The translations under genes and the position numbers were made by a program. From assembly GCA_021234155.1 (NCBI GenBank), contig JAJEKV010000005.1, positions 15,063,468 through 15,127,467 of the forward strand: a stretch of 64,000 bases of DNA, read 5' to 3'. The DNA is from Isoetes taiwanensis. Lineage: Eukaryota; Streptophyta; Lycopodiopsida; Isoetales; Isoetaceae. The notes below the pieces were generated by a model. It saw only the letters and a program-made list of their open reading frames with translations, did no database searches and was not told where the DNA came from. Positions 21,135-33,964 of the stretch are shown in pieces (position 1 is the stretch's first letter; every line of letters starts with the position of its first letter).

Positions 21135-24134
21135 TCATTTTTCCACTAGCATCCCCAAGGATATGAGAACCTTATTCCTTACATCCTGAGGTATTGTAAC
21201 TCTCGCTGTTTTACTAGGAATAGTTTTTGGAGTCCACGAGCACAATACGGTTTCAATGTCTAGCCAAAGATCAGGATCACTTGGATTTCTCCTCCACCTC
21301 TTTGTCCAACAATCTGAATATCTTTCTTTATCGGTGACATTACTCAACTGATGTACTGAACACCACCATTCCACGCGCACCTTATTGAAGTTAACATCAC
21401 CTTCTTCTTTGCAAATATCCGAGATAGTGTATCCCAACCACACTTTGGATAGGTCTCTAGATCTGGCCGGTTTTACTACTACAAATTGGTGGCACTCCAC
21501 GTCGATTAGAAGGTTCATAACAATCCATGCCTAAATATTTTGGCCTATCCTTCTTAGGACCAACATAGTGTTTATCGATTGAGGAGGAGCATATGCCTTC
21601 ACAATGCTACTAATGGTACCATCATCTTCAATCGGCACCGACTAATGTTTTCCACTTACTTTTTAGGGAACCACCCTTCTTTCAAATTTCTTAGAGGATG
21701 TGTCTACCTCATCCAACAAGTTGATCACCTTCTTCCAATAATCTATCAATGCACGATTAGTCTCATCTGAATTAGTTTGCCAATGCTTGATGTAGTCATT
21801 GATGCCATCCTTAGTCAAGCCCAATTGCTTGACTTCTTGATTGGTTTTAGAGCTTTTGGTTGACCGGGAGGTCCCCTCATTGCCAAATTTCTCCGCCCCA
21901 CCTCTCCACTTCTCCTCCGAAGGTCTCATTTTCCATTGCATGATTGGAATCCCTTCTCTCACCCAAAAGTGAATTGAAGAGGTCTAGAATGACCTTCCAT
22001 GTCGAGAGCATAACCATCCACAAAACTCTTTCAATCGGGCACTTCTTCTATGATAGATCCTATAGGAGATGGATTTGTACATCCATGAAATATTTCCAAT
22101 AGCCTTGGGAAAGTTGGTAATCGTCTGCTTTGTCTCAATACATGACTATATATTCCAAACAATGCATCCATATCCTCATGAGTATGTCCGGGCATTAGGA
22201 ACCCCAAATTGACTCTTTCAAAAAATACCCACAAAATTGTTAAGTAGGATAGAAAGAAAACATCCACCTGTTCTTATTTTGACCAAAGACAATTATCTAG
22301 TTGCAAGAGGAGGAGCTTTTCAAGCGGATCTCGAGGTTTAGCACGAGATGTTGAAGCTCCAACATGTTCATTAGGTCCATTCCTCCTAAATCTTGCCTTG
22401 CTAAACTTTTCAATACTATTAGGGTTCCATCCAACAATGCACTATGTAGTGCCCGGCTAGTCAGGGATCCTCAGAGGTGACCATTGTAACCCTTCTCATA
22501 GTTTCTTAAACACCTCATGATACTCCCAATGTGAAAATCGGACCATCACTCCACAACTCTAAACCTGAAATGGCCATAATAGGTCCGAGACCGCCCATGC
22601 AATATTGCCCCGATCATTGAAATCACAAATGGTATGATCTTCCACACCGACTTAGGAATGTACTTGAATTGTGGAAGACAAGTCTTCTATTGGTCCATTT
22701 TATCATGTATAATACATAGATAGTTATTAGGTTCCATTGCGGGATAAGGTCCTCCACATCCAATAAGTTGATCTACATGATAGTTGATCCGTCATATGGT
22801 CCTTCATATGTTCCCTTATCTTTGCCCTTAGACTTGGTTGCACAGTCTTATCTAGTGTCTCCTTCAAATTAGCACATAAATTGCACTTGGCAAAGTTGTT
22901 TGAAGTTGCTATGGTCACATGCTTGAAATGCTTATTCCATAGCCTACTAAAAACTGGGTTTGGGATATAGAGGCCACTCCAAGTTCCCCGCAATGCATTT
23001 ATTTCCTCTAATATGCTCTTAAGGGTACAATGGGATGGCAATCTCTTTTCAACAATAACTCTACCCCTGTTCATCCTTCTTACTCTTATGTGGCATGTTT
23101 TTTCGCATTGAAATCCACATATCAATCAAATATTTCCTTTGCATCTATAGTTCTTGAGGTAGGCCTTACGGACCGGTGTTCCCATGCAATGCAATTTTAC
23201 TACCATTTTCATGTCTCTTTTTTGCCGGTTGTGCCAAGAAGAGGTTGGAATTCCATGTATAGCCATCCATGCTTTTGAACATATCCACTTTCCATTAAAT
23301 GGGAATCTTTTCTTCTTTGATCTTTCATCCTGAATTGCATAGCCAAATATGGTGTACATGAAATTCCTCCTGCTATCACACTTATGTTCCTGATATGTAG
23401 CTCTTGCTCCCACCAACTCCTCTATTGTGAACATTCTAACACAAGAAGCCCAACAACATTCACCTCCTCTAACCTTCATCATAGCTTCAGGAGAACAATC
23501 ATAATCTGACTTGCATCTTTTGGTGGGATAATGTTTGAAAGTTGGAAGTGGCCTCTTGCTACACTGTGTGAACATTGTTGAGACAATGGTTCTACATCTA
23601 TAGGAAACGTGTAGTTCCCTCCAGTTGAATCTTGTCCCTAGGCCATGCAACAATAGTTGGAACCTCTAGTTGCTTCACACAAGCTAGGCATTCTTGTTTG
23701 CCTTGAACCCTTTTCCTTCCAATTGTCATATAATTTTGAGATTGCCACACCTAACCTGTCCTCCCTAATCTTTCATCATTCAACTTTGCATTGATAGGAT
23801 CTGCGCTAGAAGAATAATCCCTTCTCCCTCTTGCCTCTCTCATTTGCATGCATGCGGGGATCTTGACCTTTTTGTTTTTCCAATCGACCCGAGTATAAAG
23901 TACAATTTCCTTTCCTTTGGCATCATCCTTGTCATTTGAGGTCTTTTCCTTTCCTTTGCCCTCATCAACATCATTTGGAGTCTTTTCCTTTCCTTTGCCA
24001 TCATCAACATCATTTGAGGTATTTTCCTTTCCTTGGCCATCATGTTCATTAGTTGGGGATTTTTCCTTGCCTTGATCAGCATCACTGGGGGCTTTTTTTT
24101 TTAGCATTTTGCATGCCATTGACCTAGAATGCAT
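21135..24134 (-). pseudogene. Decayed 'GHTHED' (DUF7869-like) transposase-like gene
   Basis: Reading from 24134 down: a Lys/Asp-rich N-terminus with four or five tandem repeats around DDGKGKEKTPND; ERLG...KQECLACVKQLE; a Cys/His region with CCWASCVRMFTIEEL, FMYTIFGYAI and ICSKAWMAIHGI; HIRVRRMNRGRV; a NNFAKCNLCANLKETLDKT zinc-like motif (about 22870); IHDKMDQ-KTCLP (about 22710), the position of an acidic catalytic residue in this family; HGRSRTYYGHF; then LGFLMPGHTHEDMDALFGI (about 22200-22150). Block order follows DUF7869-type proteins as I know them, which are thought to be transposon-derived. Stops and frame changes disable it; some may be introns. Just inside the left inverted repeat, it is the best candidate mobilising gene of the large element. 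Confidence 0.65.
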
Positions 24135-24747
24135 AAAAACATATAGTAAGTTAGCATATCCAAATAACCTCTCACTAACATGTTCATAAATGAAAGCCTC
24201 ATATATGTCTTATTCTATTTGATCATTCTATTTATATAATGGGATTCCCCAAGTTATTTTCCTCAACATTATATATAAATAAAACCCTCTACTTATAACC
24301 TTCTAACTTTTATCCTATAATAACCTTAGCAACAACTTTTAAGGTTATTAATTATAGGTTAGCAGTTTTAAGGTTAAGAAGTTTAACAAGATTGCGTATT
24401 AAACGGGAGCAAATCATTGAAACGGGAGCAAAAGGAATATTCCTCAAAGATTCCCTTTTTTTCTAAAAAAAGAGCTAAAATGAGGTAAAAAATTTATTTT
24501 AGATATAAATTTGCATTTTGACCCCCCCAAAATCACTCATTTTTTTGTGCAAAGAGAAAATTGACTATGTCAAAGTGACAGTTTTTTTAACAGTTAGAAT
24601 TTACCTGAAGTGTGTTTTTAGACAAAACCACTAATTTAAGTGTACATCCTACACAACATTTTGTTAGCTTGGATTGTATTTCAGAAAAGGTACTTTTAGG
24701 TTACAATGTGTCTTTTTTTAATAATATAATATTTTAAAGTACCAAAA

Positions 24748-25292
24748 TTGTATTCGGGGAATACACTTTTGCTATTCAAGGATAACAGAACTGTATTCCG
24801 GAATACACTTTTGCTTTTCTTAAAAGTCAAAGTGTATTCCAGAATACACTTTTGGTTTTGCTCGAAATCCAAAGTGTATTCCGGAATACACTTTTGATGT
24901 ACACGTTTCTGAGAGTCAACAGTGATCTTGCAATAATCCAAGTTTTCTGGGTTTTCAGCATTTGCAATCTTGCATTTTTTTTTTCCAATTAATATGAATG
25001 ACCTTGCGATTTTATTTGTTTCTTTTATGTGGGGATACAGGAACGTCGTTCTAAATACTGAAGAGATTAGCGAAAGGGAAAATTTAACCAACAACAACTA
25101 GATTTTTTGGCATCGATGACCTTTCATTTCTTTTTTTTATTTATTTTGTGTGGATACAGGGCCATGGTTTTAAGAAATAAAGGGATATTGATTTTTTTGT
25201 TTTAAAGTCAGGGATACTGGGTTTTGGGTCAAAATGATAAGTGGGAAATGTATTCCGGAATACACTTTGTATTCCGGAATACGTTTTGATAT
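24748..25292. repeat. Palindrome array GTGTATTCCGGAATACAC
   Basis: At least six copies: about 24750, 24792, 24831, 24874, 25250 and 25268. Most are followed by TTTTG and several are perfect dyads. The related motif CTATTCCAGAATAG/TATTCTGGAATAG recurs at 27173-27262 near the opposite end of the same element. These are element-specific subterminal repeats. Confidence 0.9.
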
Positions 25293-27172
25293 TTTTTTTT
25301 CACGCCTTTGCTCAAGGCGATCACTCTTTGTAGACCTCGGGCTACCATTTCTCATGGATCTTCGCCTTGGCATTGTTGCTGGCTACAGATTAAGCTATGG
25401 CGCAGGCTAATTAGTTTTCAAAGTTCGTTTCTAGTTTAGGGTTTTGCTGGTTTAGTTTACTTGGGGATGATGGCTACTGAAATGATAGAGATGGGTTGGG
25501 CGTGCGGGGATGGTTTTGGCTTGAGCGCGAGCAAGAGCCGGGGGCGGTTTTGAGGCGTAGAAGCGTGCACTAACCGCGACCGATTAAACTTTTTTGGTTG
25601 TTGTTAGGGGTTTTGGTTGCATCGATTTAGAGGTTTGCTCCATTCGACCTTCATTATCTGATGGTCTCAAATGGGAGATGGTAGGCGGATATGAAATTTT
25701 TCGGTAAGCACTAGATTAACGTGCTTTTGAAAAGTCTTGGAATAAGAATTTTGTTTATGTTCAATTTGTTGTGAACAGATTATTTTCTTCAAAGGAAAGC
25801 TTTTGATTATCAGAGTCGAAAGCCTGTGTTTGTGGTCTGGTTATATGATTACCCTCTGACTTTCATGCACTGATACGATTCTATGTAGTTAAATAAATGT
25901 GTCAGATAAGGGTCTAACAAGCTTTTACTTTGGCAGGTTAAAACGAGGTTTTCTATGTAGACGAAATGCACAAGTTGTTCCTTAAGAGCTGTAACAGTAG
26001 ACGGTTTATCACCTACATGTGAATACTTAAAGGCTAAAAGCCATGCATGAAAAATGCAGGAGCCTAGGCAGGCATGAAATGTGTTGTGTTGCAGGCATGC
26101 AAGGTCCTTATTTTGCAGATAAAAGAGGTAAATATAACTCTGTTTGAAGCTCAGGCATGTGGATGTAAACTAAAAATGGGATGTCCATACACCAGCTTGT
26201 GCAAACTGGGCTGCTACAAAGGTGCATATAATTCGTGGATTTGTGGTTCAAGTTCCATTCCAGAGCAAAGATAGAGAGATACAGACTAAAAGACTAGGTG
26301 CCAAATGTTGCAGACCATGTATTACAATGTGCTTTTTCATTTCACCAGTTGCAGAGTTACACTGATAGTTATATATCGTGTTTTTTCATCACATTATTTC
26401 ATATCAGCATATGTAGTGTTACATATGTCCTCTTGAATTTTAAGCAAGTTGGTTGCATAGCTGCACACACTTGGCAAAGGCGTACCAAGTTTTATCTGCT
26501 TAAAGTTTACATCAGATTAAACCATTTCGTTTTATGCGCTTATGAGGTGATCTTTACATATTCTGAATTTTAAGCACGGCCTTGTTTATGTCCTTAAAGA
26601 GTAATGACATAGAGCTGCATGCTTATTGAGAAAGCAACATTTAATGGATAATCTAATCTGTTATTGGACTACAAGAAAATTGTTCATGTAGCATTTTTGG
26701 AAAAATCACTGTGGTATAGGAAGATGGATTAAATTGGAATATTGCATTGCTTAGCACTTAGGTGCAAGAACTTAAGGCATTAAGGTATGTATTGATTTTG
26801 CATGTATGTTTTGAGGGGTGTGGACCATTGAGGAGTGATTCAAAAGGAAAAATGTTCAAGGATGCCAATGTTTGCAATTGACATGGGAAAAATTGGGATT
26901 GAGACTAAAAGATAATTACCAGATCGTAGATGATGGACAAATTGTACTAGGTGCTATCTTGCATATGTTGATCTATAAATTTTAAAACATATATAGAGCA
27001 TGAACATGAGAAAACAAGTACCAATTAAGTCTTCTAGGCTTGATATAAATGGATAGTACAGTGAAGGGATCAACCAAGGTTAACATATGTCCCAACATGC
27101 TTTGTCTTGGTTAGTAAATGCAATATATCTCCCTTGTTTTGTATCTTTGGAAAAAATGACTACCACAGTATT

Positions 27173-27262
27173 GTATTCTGGAATAGCATAAGAGTGCAAG
27201 GTCCTATTCCAGAATAGCATAAGAGTGCACATGCAACCAATAATCCTATTCTGGAATAGCAT
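27173..27262. repeat. Palindrome array, opposite end of the nested element
   Basis: Three copies of TATTCTGGAATAGCATA or its inverse TATTCCAGAATAGCATA, separated by AGAGTGCA spacers. They are a diverged version of the array at 24.75-25.29 kb. Confidence 0.85.
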
Positions 27263-27739
27263 AGAAATTCAGAAAACACTAATTAGGTTTTTTTTAGACA
27301 GATTTTGCATGCTCTGGTGCTTTTACTTCATTTCACACTAGAAAACTTTATTTTTACAACTTTTTCGCACCTTGTACTTTCTGACTGGTGCCTGTAATTT
27401 AACTTGTGATCTATAAAATCACATTTTTTTGTCTTGTATTGCCAATTCATCAGTGGCAAAAGAAATAAATATTGTTGAAATAGTGTATATAAAATCGTAA
27501 TCATCATGATGTTTTGAACGTAACCCCTAAAACTGCTATTTCAAGTGGTTGACATGTTGACCTAGTGGTATTTTGTTTTGGGGGGGCTAAAATAGCACAT
27601 TTTAAATTGTAATCACCATGATTTTTTGGCCTAAACCCCAAAAAGGGCCATTTCAAATAATTAATATGATTTTAGAAGGGAATCTTCAAACGGGAGTGCT
27701 GCAACACTCCCGTTTAATATGCAACCTTGTTGTTTATTA

Positions 27740-28620
27740 TAGGTTATTATAGGTTAGAAATTTTAAGGTTGGAAAGTTATTGTAGGTTAAAAGTTTTAAG
27801 GTTAGAACTAAGTTTTAAGGTTAGTTTTAAGGTCACTAACTTAACTATTAACTTATAACTTATAACTTAACTATTAACTTATAACTTATAACTATTAACA
27901 ACTAACTTAACTATTAACTCATAACTTTTAAACTTTTAAAGTCACGGTCCTTAAAACAAAAAATCTTTGTAATAAATTTTCGCGGCAGTGATGAATGCGC
28001 GGTACGAAATTTTGAAGGCAGTTATTATTTGAAGTTAGCATTCGTTTTCGAACTGCTTTCTCTCACTTTCGAACTTTTCGAATTCCAGGCTAATTCCAGG
28101 CGCTTCCGCTTCCGCTCCCAATTCCAGGCGCTTCTCGGCTTCCAAATTCGGCTTTTATCTGCTTCTCGGCTTCTATCTGCTTCAATCTCGACTTCTCGGC
28201 TTCTCGGCTCAATCTCGGCTTCTCGGCTTTAAACTCAGCTTCTATATGCTTTAAACTCGGCTTCTATCTGCTTTTTATCTGTTTTTATCTGCGTTTTCGA
28301 GCTTTTCGTTCTACAATCATCTGCTTTAGGGTTTTCGGCTCAAAGGTGTTTTCGGCTCAAAGGTTTGTAGGCTCTATACAATGTCTCTGGCTTTTTTTGG
28401 CTTTTCGGCTCTCTACAATCTCTCTGGCTTTGAATAACAAAGTTTTCTGGTTTTTTGTTTTTGTGTTAAAGCTTCTCGGCTTCTCGGCTTCTCGGTTTGC
28501 TTCTTCTCGGCTTCTTAAGGCTCAAATCATCTGCTATTGGCTTCTCGAATCAAATCAACTTTGGTTTTCGATTTTTTGGTTTCGGCTCAAAGGCAAAGGT
28601 TCAATTCTCGGGTACAGAAC
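27740..28620. repeat. Two simple tandem-repeat tracts
   Basis: 27745-27925 is built from TTATAGGTTA/TTTTAAGGTTAG and TTAACTTATAACTTATAAC units. 28110-28560 is a CT-rich minisatellite of GGCTTCTCGGCTTC and GGCTTCTATCTGCTT units. The long plus-strand frame over 28029-28232 (FRSQFQALLGFQ...LLSASRLLSAS) is a by-product of the repeats. No gene. Confidence 0.8.
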
Positions 28621-28835
28621 ACAAATAGGTTACTATTTCCTGTTCTTTACTTAAAGTAGTATATGAGCTTCAGGTTTAATCAAGGGGAGTGATTTCTGGC
28701 TTAGACTTTTACATGCATCAGCCCTAAACTGCCCTAGCACCTTCATATATAGATCCTGCTCTATGATCTTGTTCTGTGATCTTGCCTATATGATCTGCTC
28801 TTATTCTATTTCACTAGCTCTTCCTCTATCTGTTC

Positions 28836-29211
28836 TAACCGACATGCCCTTAACCAACTGGGCAAAACCGTCTAGACGTTTATGAGTAGTCGCTTCTACC
28901 CATTTATGCCGGTGTCTCGGGAACGCCCCACAGGCACATTCAAGGTTCGAATACTCGAGCAGTCTACCATGGGCCCGTTACAGTCTCTCCCACTAGAACT
29001 ATGCTCGTCCTCGAGCATCCAAGGCTATACCATGTCTATGTCATACAATGTCACAATGATTACCAAGCCTTTGCAAATTACCCATGCATATAGGCACCCA
29101 TGGAGACTTCGAACTTCGAGACACCGCTCGATACCAAGCAGTAACGTTCCTAACCGACATGCCCTTAACCAACTGGGCAAAACCGTCTAGACGTTTATGA
29201 GTAGTCGCTTG
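28836..29211 (-). mobile_element. tRNA-like SINE unit with 58-bp direct repeats at both ends
   Basis: A 58-bp sequence containing AACCGACATGCCCTTAACCA is present at 28836-28894 and 29152-29211. On the minus strand it reads GCCCAGTTGGTTAAGGGCAT, close to a pol III box A, and AGTTCGAAGTCTCC (about 29113) resembles box B. The arrangement suggests a tRNA-derived SINE followed by the head of a second unit, or a tandem promoter monomer for the LINE that starts immediately downstream. Confidence 0.45.
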
Positions 29212-29213
29212 CG

Positions 29214-30487
29214 TTGAAGAAAAGAGCCCGCAATTTGGACACCTCGTCCCCATCAGAGCAGGTATCTCAGGCTGAGGCAATCAGGGTTGTACAGGAACAG
29301 GCCGATTCCCTCCAGGCTAAGCCGGCAAGCTTGGAGGCATCCGCGAGACCATCCGCCGAGGTCTGCGCTCAAGCGGCTTCTCCAATGAAGGGAGCGAATT
29401 TCCCTTGTGAGAAGTTCGGCTTGGGGATTATGATTGCGGGGGAGCCCAAAAGGCCGAGGACCGATAAGAGGGGAGATACAAGCAACAACGCAAATGACTA
29501 GTCACGGAGATGGGGCACCGCTTGAATAAGGTCCACCAGCGGTGGATGGAAGACATGGCGCAAAGCAACGGGCTGATATGAAGGGGTTGCTCCGGCCAGA
29601 TTGTACAAGTCACAAGCATGGCTGGTCGGATAGATGCTAAGGAAAAGGATGTGGAAGTCTGCGGGCAGGCTCCAATTCCTTGATGAAGCAAAGGCGCATT
29701 GCGAGGAGATGTCGAAGATGCTCACATATAGAGAACCATATGGCCCCACTTTACGAAGAAGAGATGCAGGACCTCCCAATGGAGGTGCAACGAGTCCGAG
29801 TGCACCACAGCCATTCAGCACCAAGACCCCCCATACCCGAGGCCGAGGTGGCTCGGGGAATCGCGGTACCGTGAGGAGCAAGACATCCGAGCCGCACGCA
29901 CGCCTCAACCTTATTGTCGCGGGGATTGCCGGGAGGAGCAAAGGCGAGGATTTGCCGTAAGCTTACCACCCCGGTACTTGCAAAGCTCCAATTACATGAT
30001 TTGGTTATCAAGAGTCCAATCAGGGATCGGAGGACCGAGCATGAGACCTCGGCCAGTTAAGTTTGCGCCTCTTGGATTGGGAGGCAAAATCTTTGTTGTT
30101 GCAACGCACCGGTTGAAAGGTACGTCCATATACCCGGATGTGGATCTCACGCCACCGCAACAACGGGAAAGAAGCCAAGAGTTGGTCAAGATAAGAGAGA
30201 TTCGACAAGCTGGAGGGGCTGCTGGTTTGGTTAATGGCAAGATGAAGGTATATGTGCCTCCTCGTCAGACAGTTGCGGAGGCAGCACTCCCACGAGCAGC
30301 TGCGTCGCAGGGGCAGAGCGGTCCAGGGGCATCAGGCCAGGCAGGCCAGGGAGAGGGCGGATTGAGGCCTTCCACAAGCCGCAAAGACATCCATCGTGGT
30401 CCCGTGGAGCAGGCTGCCCGAAGTTATTCCAACTACAGGCCCGGCGTCCTCAAGCACTCGAGATGGATCCACAAATGGTCGGCATAG
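29214..30487 (+). pseudogene. LINE ORF1: coiled-coil protein with an L1-ORF1p-like C-terminus
   Basis: The first part (29214-29501) has Gln/Ala/Glu-rich, likely coiled-coil sequence (SQAEAIRVVQEQADSLQAKP). The second (29978-30487) has RVQSGIGGPSMRPRPVKFAP, GTSIYPDVDLTPPQQRERSQ and GLVNGKMKVYV. This matches the pattern of the L1 ORF1p C-terminal domain (R-PRP--VKF, K-T-I---DLT---Q--R, -N-KMKV). Stops break the middle. It differs from the zinc-knuckle ORF1 of the L1-type LINE at 50.2-51.6 kb. Confidence 0.6.
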
Positions 30488-30488
30488 G

Positions 30489-33400
30489 GAAAGTGTCTTC
30501 GTATTGTTTCACGGAATTGTAGGGGCTTCCCCGTGGCGACGGGCGTTGGCTTGAATGGGATCGCGACAGACATGGACATCGTCTTCCTGCAGGAGACATG
30601 GGAGTATGAAGGGCATCGATTGCCAGACATTCGAGGATATCAGCATTTCTCACTTGCTAATGAGCGCCATGGCAGACGCGGGTACGGTGGAGTGGCTTGC
30701 TACTTTAGGGATGCCTTAGCATGCAAGATCACACCGGTCCGATGTGTTTAACCGCTACATGTGGGTAATGGTATTAGAGCCCGGTCATGTCCCATTGTTT
30801 CTTGCTAGCTGCTACATTCCCCATGCGGGCTCTAAGTTCTACCGTACATGATGCGGAACCACGGATGTCCGATCTGCCGATAGGGGGAACGTATGATGAC
30901 ATAGACCGCTATAATCAGCAGGGACAAGTGTTTTTGCTTGGAGATTTCAATGCTCGTACGGCGCAGTTGCAGTCGGTGACCTTCCAAGGTGACGATAATG
31001 CTGATCCGCTTTGGCTTGAGACAGCCGCTATTCAGAATACACGGCACTCCCGAGTGATATGGTGGCTAGACCATTTGGCGGCCACGGCTGGTCCAGCTCT
31101 GCCCGGAGTTTTTGACATGGTAATTTGTAATGGTATGCGGCGATGGCCACACTCGGGGGTGTTACTTGCTTGTGAGTGATAGGCGGGGATGGGGAGCTAG
31201 TGTGTTGGATTACCTTCTCGCTCGGTAGCAAAGACTTGACATGGTTACACACCTCTCCATTGGCACAAGCACGAGGGGGATGAGGAGGCTTTGTCAAATC
31301 ACTACCCGCTTTATGTCACGCTGAATTGGGAGCACTCAATAGCGGAGACCGCAAAGGGGGGCTGGAGGGTTACCATACATCCCACGCTATCGCTCGAGCC
31401 GAGGACAATATGAATCTGTGTTGGTGCAGGAATTACGAGGGTTTGATAGCTTCTACACACCGCAAGGCAGTGTGCATGGCTGGTGAGGGCGCCTTGCGTA
31501 CCGCCGGGCTTCCTTTGCGGTGAAAGGGCCCCCTCCAGGAGGGACACCGCGCATTTTCCCGAGAACCCGTGGTTTGATGTCGATTGCAAGGCTCTAAAGA
31601 GCCAGTGCGCTTTTGTCATAGATCCACGATTTCGCCACAAGCCACCGCAAGACTATAAGCTCTTCCTAAAAGCCAAGAAGGGGAGATACATGGCGAAACC
31701 CGGAGGCGCTGTTTGACATGCTCATGGCGAGCCAAAAGCTTTTTGGCGTAAGGTGTTATATAATAAGCCGGTGGCTGGTAATGTAAGTGTGGAGCAATGG
31801 ATGCACCGCTTGCGGGAGTTATATGACCCGCCAGAGCTAATGCCGTCCGGTCCCTGATAGGAGGAGAGGTTGCAGCTCACGCGGGAGGATGTTCACAAGG
31901 TCTCGGGCATCCGCGAATGGCAAGGCAAAGGGATTTGCTGGGGCTGCGAGCCAAGCTGTTGAAATGGGGTGGCCCATCTGTGGTAGGGCCCCCGGCGGTG
32001 ATCATTAACCGTGCTCTCGAGCGAGGGGCTCCCGAGTGGATGGTTAGTAAGGTTGTTCCCCGCTCATAAAGCCGGGTAATATCTGGATGAGCCGTAATTA
32101 CCCGGATGATTATGGTAAGCTCTCAATGCTTGCAAAGCTCCCGGCGGGGTGGTGGAGAAGAAACTTACTAAGTGGGCCGAGGAGGCGGGGGTGCGGGCAA
32201 TTGGCCAGGCAGGCTTTTAAGCTCACTCACTCCAATTCCACCATATCTTCACTTTGAGAGTGTTGATGGAGGCAAGCCGGAATGAGCGGCGGGACTTGTA
32301 TTGCTTTGTAGATTTTAAGACGCATATGATACCGTCCCAGAGACATACTTTGTGGCGAGAGGTTGCAAGAATTGCGAGTTCCACGAGTTGCGAGAATGTG
32401 GTGCACCAGCTTTATGATGGGATTTATCTTTGCAGACCGCCTTATGAGGATCGGCGGGTAGCTAGCACTATGGGAGTTAAGCGGGGCTGCCCGTTGTCTC
32501 CAACGCTTTTGGGTTGTATATTGATAGCTTGGAGACGTGGATGCAGCACCATGGGGAGCCGGGGTGCAATTATCGTCACGACCTCGTGAGCCGCTTACTA
32601 TATCTGCGGATGATGTAGCTTTGCTAGCTCATACGGCCAGCGATATCTGCAGCAAAGATTTGGATGCCCTTAGTGGGTTACGTGGGGGCAACGGGAATGA
32701 CAAAGGAACTTGCACAAAACTAAGCTTCTCGCGATCCTGTCCTCGCAACACCCTATCCCGAGTTCTATTACGGGGGGGCGAAAGTGGAGATGGTGCGAGC
32801 TTCAAGTATCACGGGAACCGATTTCACTACTAACATCTTTGTGGGATGAGTGTGTGGAGAGAAGATCCGATCTTTTCGGAAGGCTTTATATGCGATTCAA
32901 AAGCGCGTTGCTTGGGATAGATCTCGTGGATCGGGCGAGGAGAGCACACCCTGTTTAGAGCTTTGGTTGAGCCGTGCTTTGCTATATGGGGTGGAGGTTT
33001 GGGGCCCAAAGATTAGCAAAAATACGTGGGATAGGTTGGAAAGGGTGCGAAAGCTTTCTTGACATATAGCTTGGGAGTGAAGGACACCGCACCGTGTCAG
33101 ATTTTGTTGTATGAGGCGGGGTTACGCCTTTACAACGATTCTCGCTATCTTGAAGGCATCTTACTTGCTTCCATAAGGTGGATGGGATGGATGAGCATCG
33201 CTTGCCCCCAGCCCGTGTTGTTAGCACGGGGGCCCCCATGAGGGTATGGCACGAGCAATTGTAAGGGATGGTTTAGGAGGTGGTCTATGGATTACCAAAT
33301 GGATGGTGGCAACGCGGTTCGATCGCGCGAGAATGGGCAATTGGATGCGGGCTATCTTTGCCACTCTGTGGGATGCCTCTACTCTTGCAAAGCCCAAGGC

Positions 33401-33700
33401 GAGCACTATCACGCCGAGATTAATCCCAGCCTTGAGCATGGACCCCATCGGTGCCAGAAAGCACACATCTCTGTGAAGAAACGGAGAGCTATTGCCGCCA
33501 TAAGGGCGGGTTCCCATTACCTCGGGTTGAGGCAGTCATTTGGGGGTGAATGGCGGGCCACGGGATCTCCGAGGGGGAGAGGATATGTCGGTGTTGTGAG
33601 ATGCACGTGATAGAGGATGAGCACCATGCCCTCCAGTGATTGCCCGGCATATGCCCATGTCCCAGAAGCGGTGCACACCGATCTTAGATGCTCCGACGAC
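30489..33700 (+). pseudogene. LINE ORF2: endonuclease plus reverse transcriptase, multiply broken
   Basis: Starts with an apurinic-type endonuclease (LRIVSRNCRGF..., IVFLQETWEYEGHRLPDIRG, FLLGDFNARTAQL near 30940). Reverse-transcriptase blocks follow: FHHIFTLRVLMEASRNERRD, KRGCPLSPTLLGC (about 32480), ISADDVALLAHTASD (about 32600), PVLELWLSRALLYGVEVWGP (about 32950), then a C-terminal part with RRAIAAIRAGSHYLGLRQ and RCCEMHVIEDEHHALQ (33480-33640). Many frameshifts and stops; clearly inactive. It is the same family as the minus-strand fragments at 15-16.8 and 63-64 kb. Confidence 0.8.
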
Positions 33701-33964
33701 ACACCGCTACATCGATTACTCGCATCACCTATGGTAGCGCGGGGGAGCTTATATCCCGCAGATTTGGACGTCCGGACTTGCTCTTACGGGGCATGGTATT
33801 TGAGAGCCTACTGTTAGGGTTTTTCCTCCCAAGTGGGGGTTTTTTCATCCCGGTAGTAGGGTTCTACTGTACAGTTACATTGTTTGTTTTTGGTGTTGGG
33901 GTTTTTGGCTTGCCTGTTCTGTGCCGTCTCATAGGCCTCTGGCCTCCGTGGACGTTAAAATAAA

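Larger units (their letters stand above)
24385..27731. mobile_element. Nested 3.35-kb TIR element, target duplication GTTT
   Basis: Left end AACAAGATTGCGTATTAAAC (GGGAG) and right end, read inward, AACAAGGTTGCATATTAAAC (GGGAG) match at 23 of 25 bases. GTTT flanks both (24381-24384, 27732-27735). Copies of AAACGGGAG, and AAAGATTCCC/GAAGATTCCC blocks, follow inside each end. The interior holds GTGTATTCCGGAATACAC palindromes and no recognisable gene, so it is non-autonomous. Its terminal pattern (AAC...ATT...TTAAA..GGGA) resembles that of the host element, suggesting the same superfamily. Confidence 0.7.

Noticed and set aside
23840-24085. Second minus-strand frame of Met/Lys/Arg repeats
   Set aside because: It is the alternative frame of the tandem repeats in the transposase-like N-terminus.
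24696-25373. Minus-strand frames of 133 and 67 codons
   Set aside because: They translate the GTGTATTCCGGAATACAC array (repeated KCIPEYTL-type peptides); no gene.
26074-26573. Cys-rich small protein (MKCVVLQACKVLILQIKEVN...)
   Set aside because: No signal peptide, domain or gene context; it lies within a non-autonomous TIR element and is likely chance.
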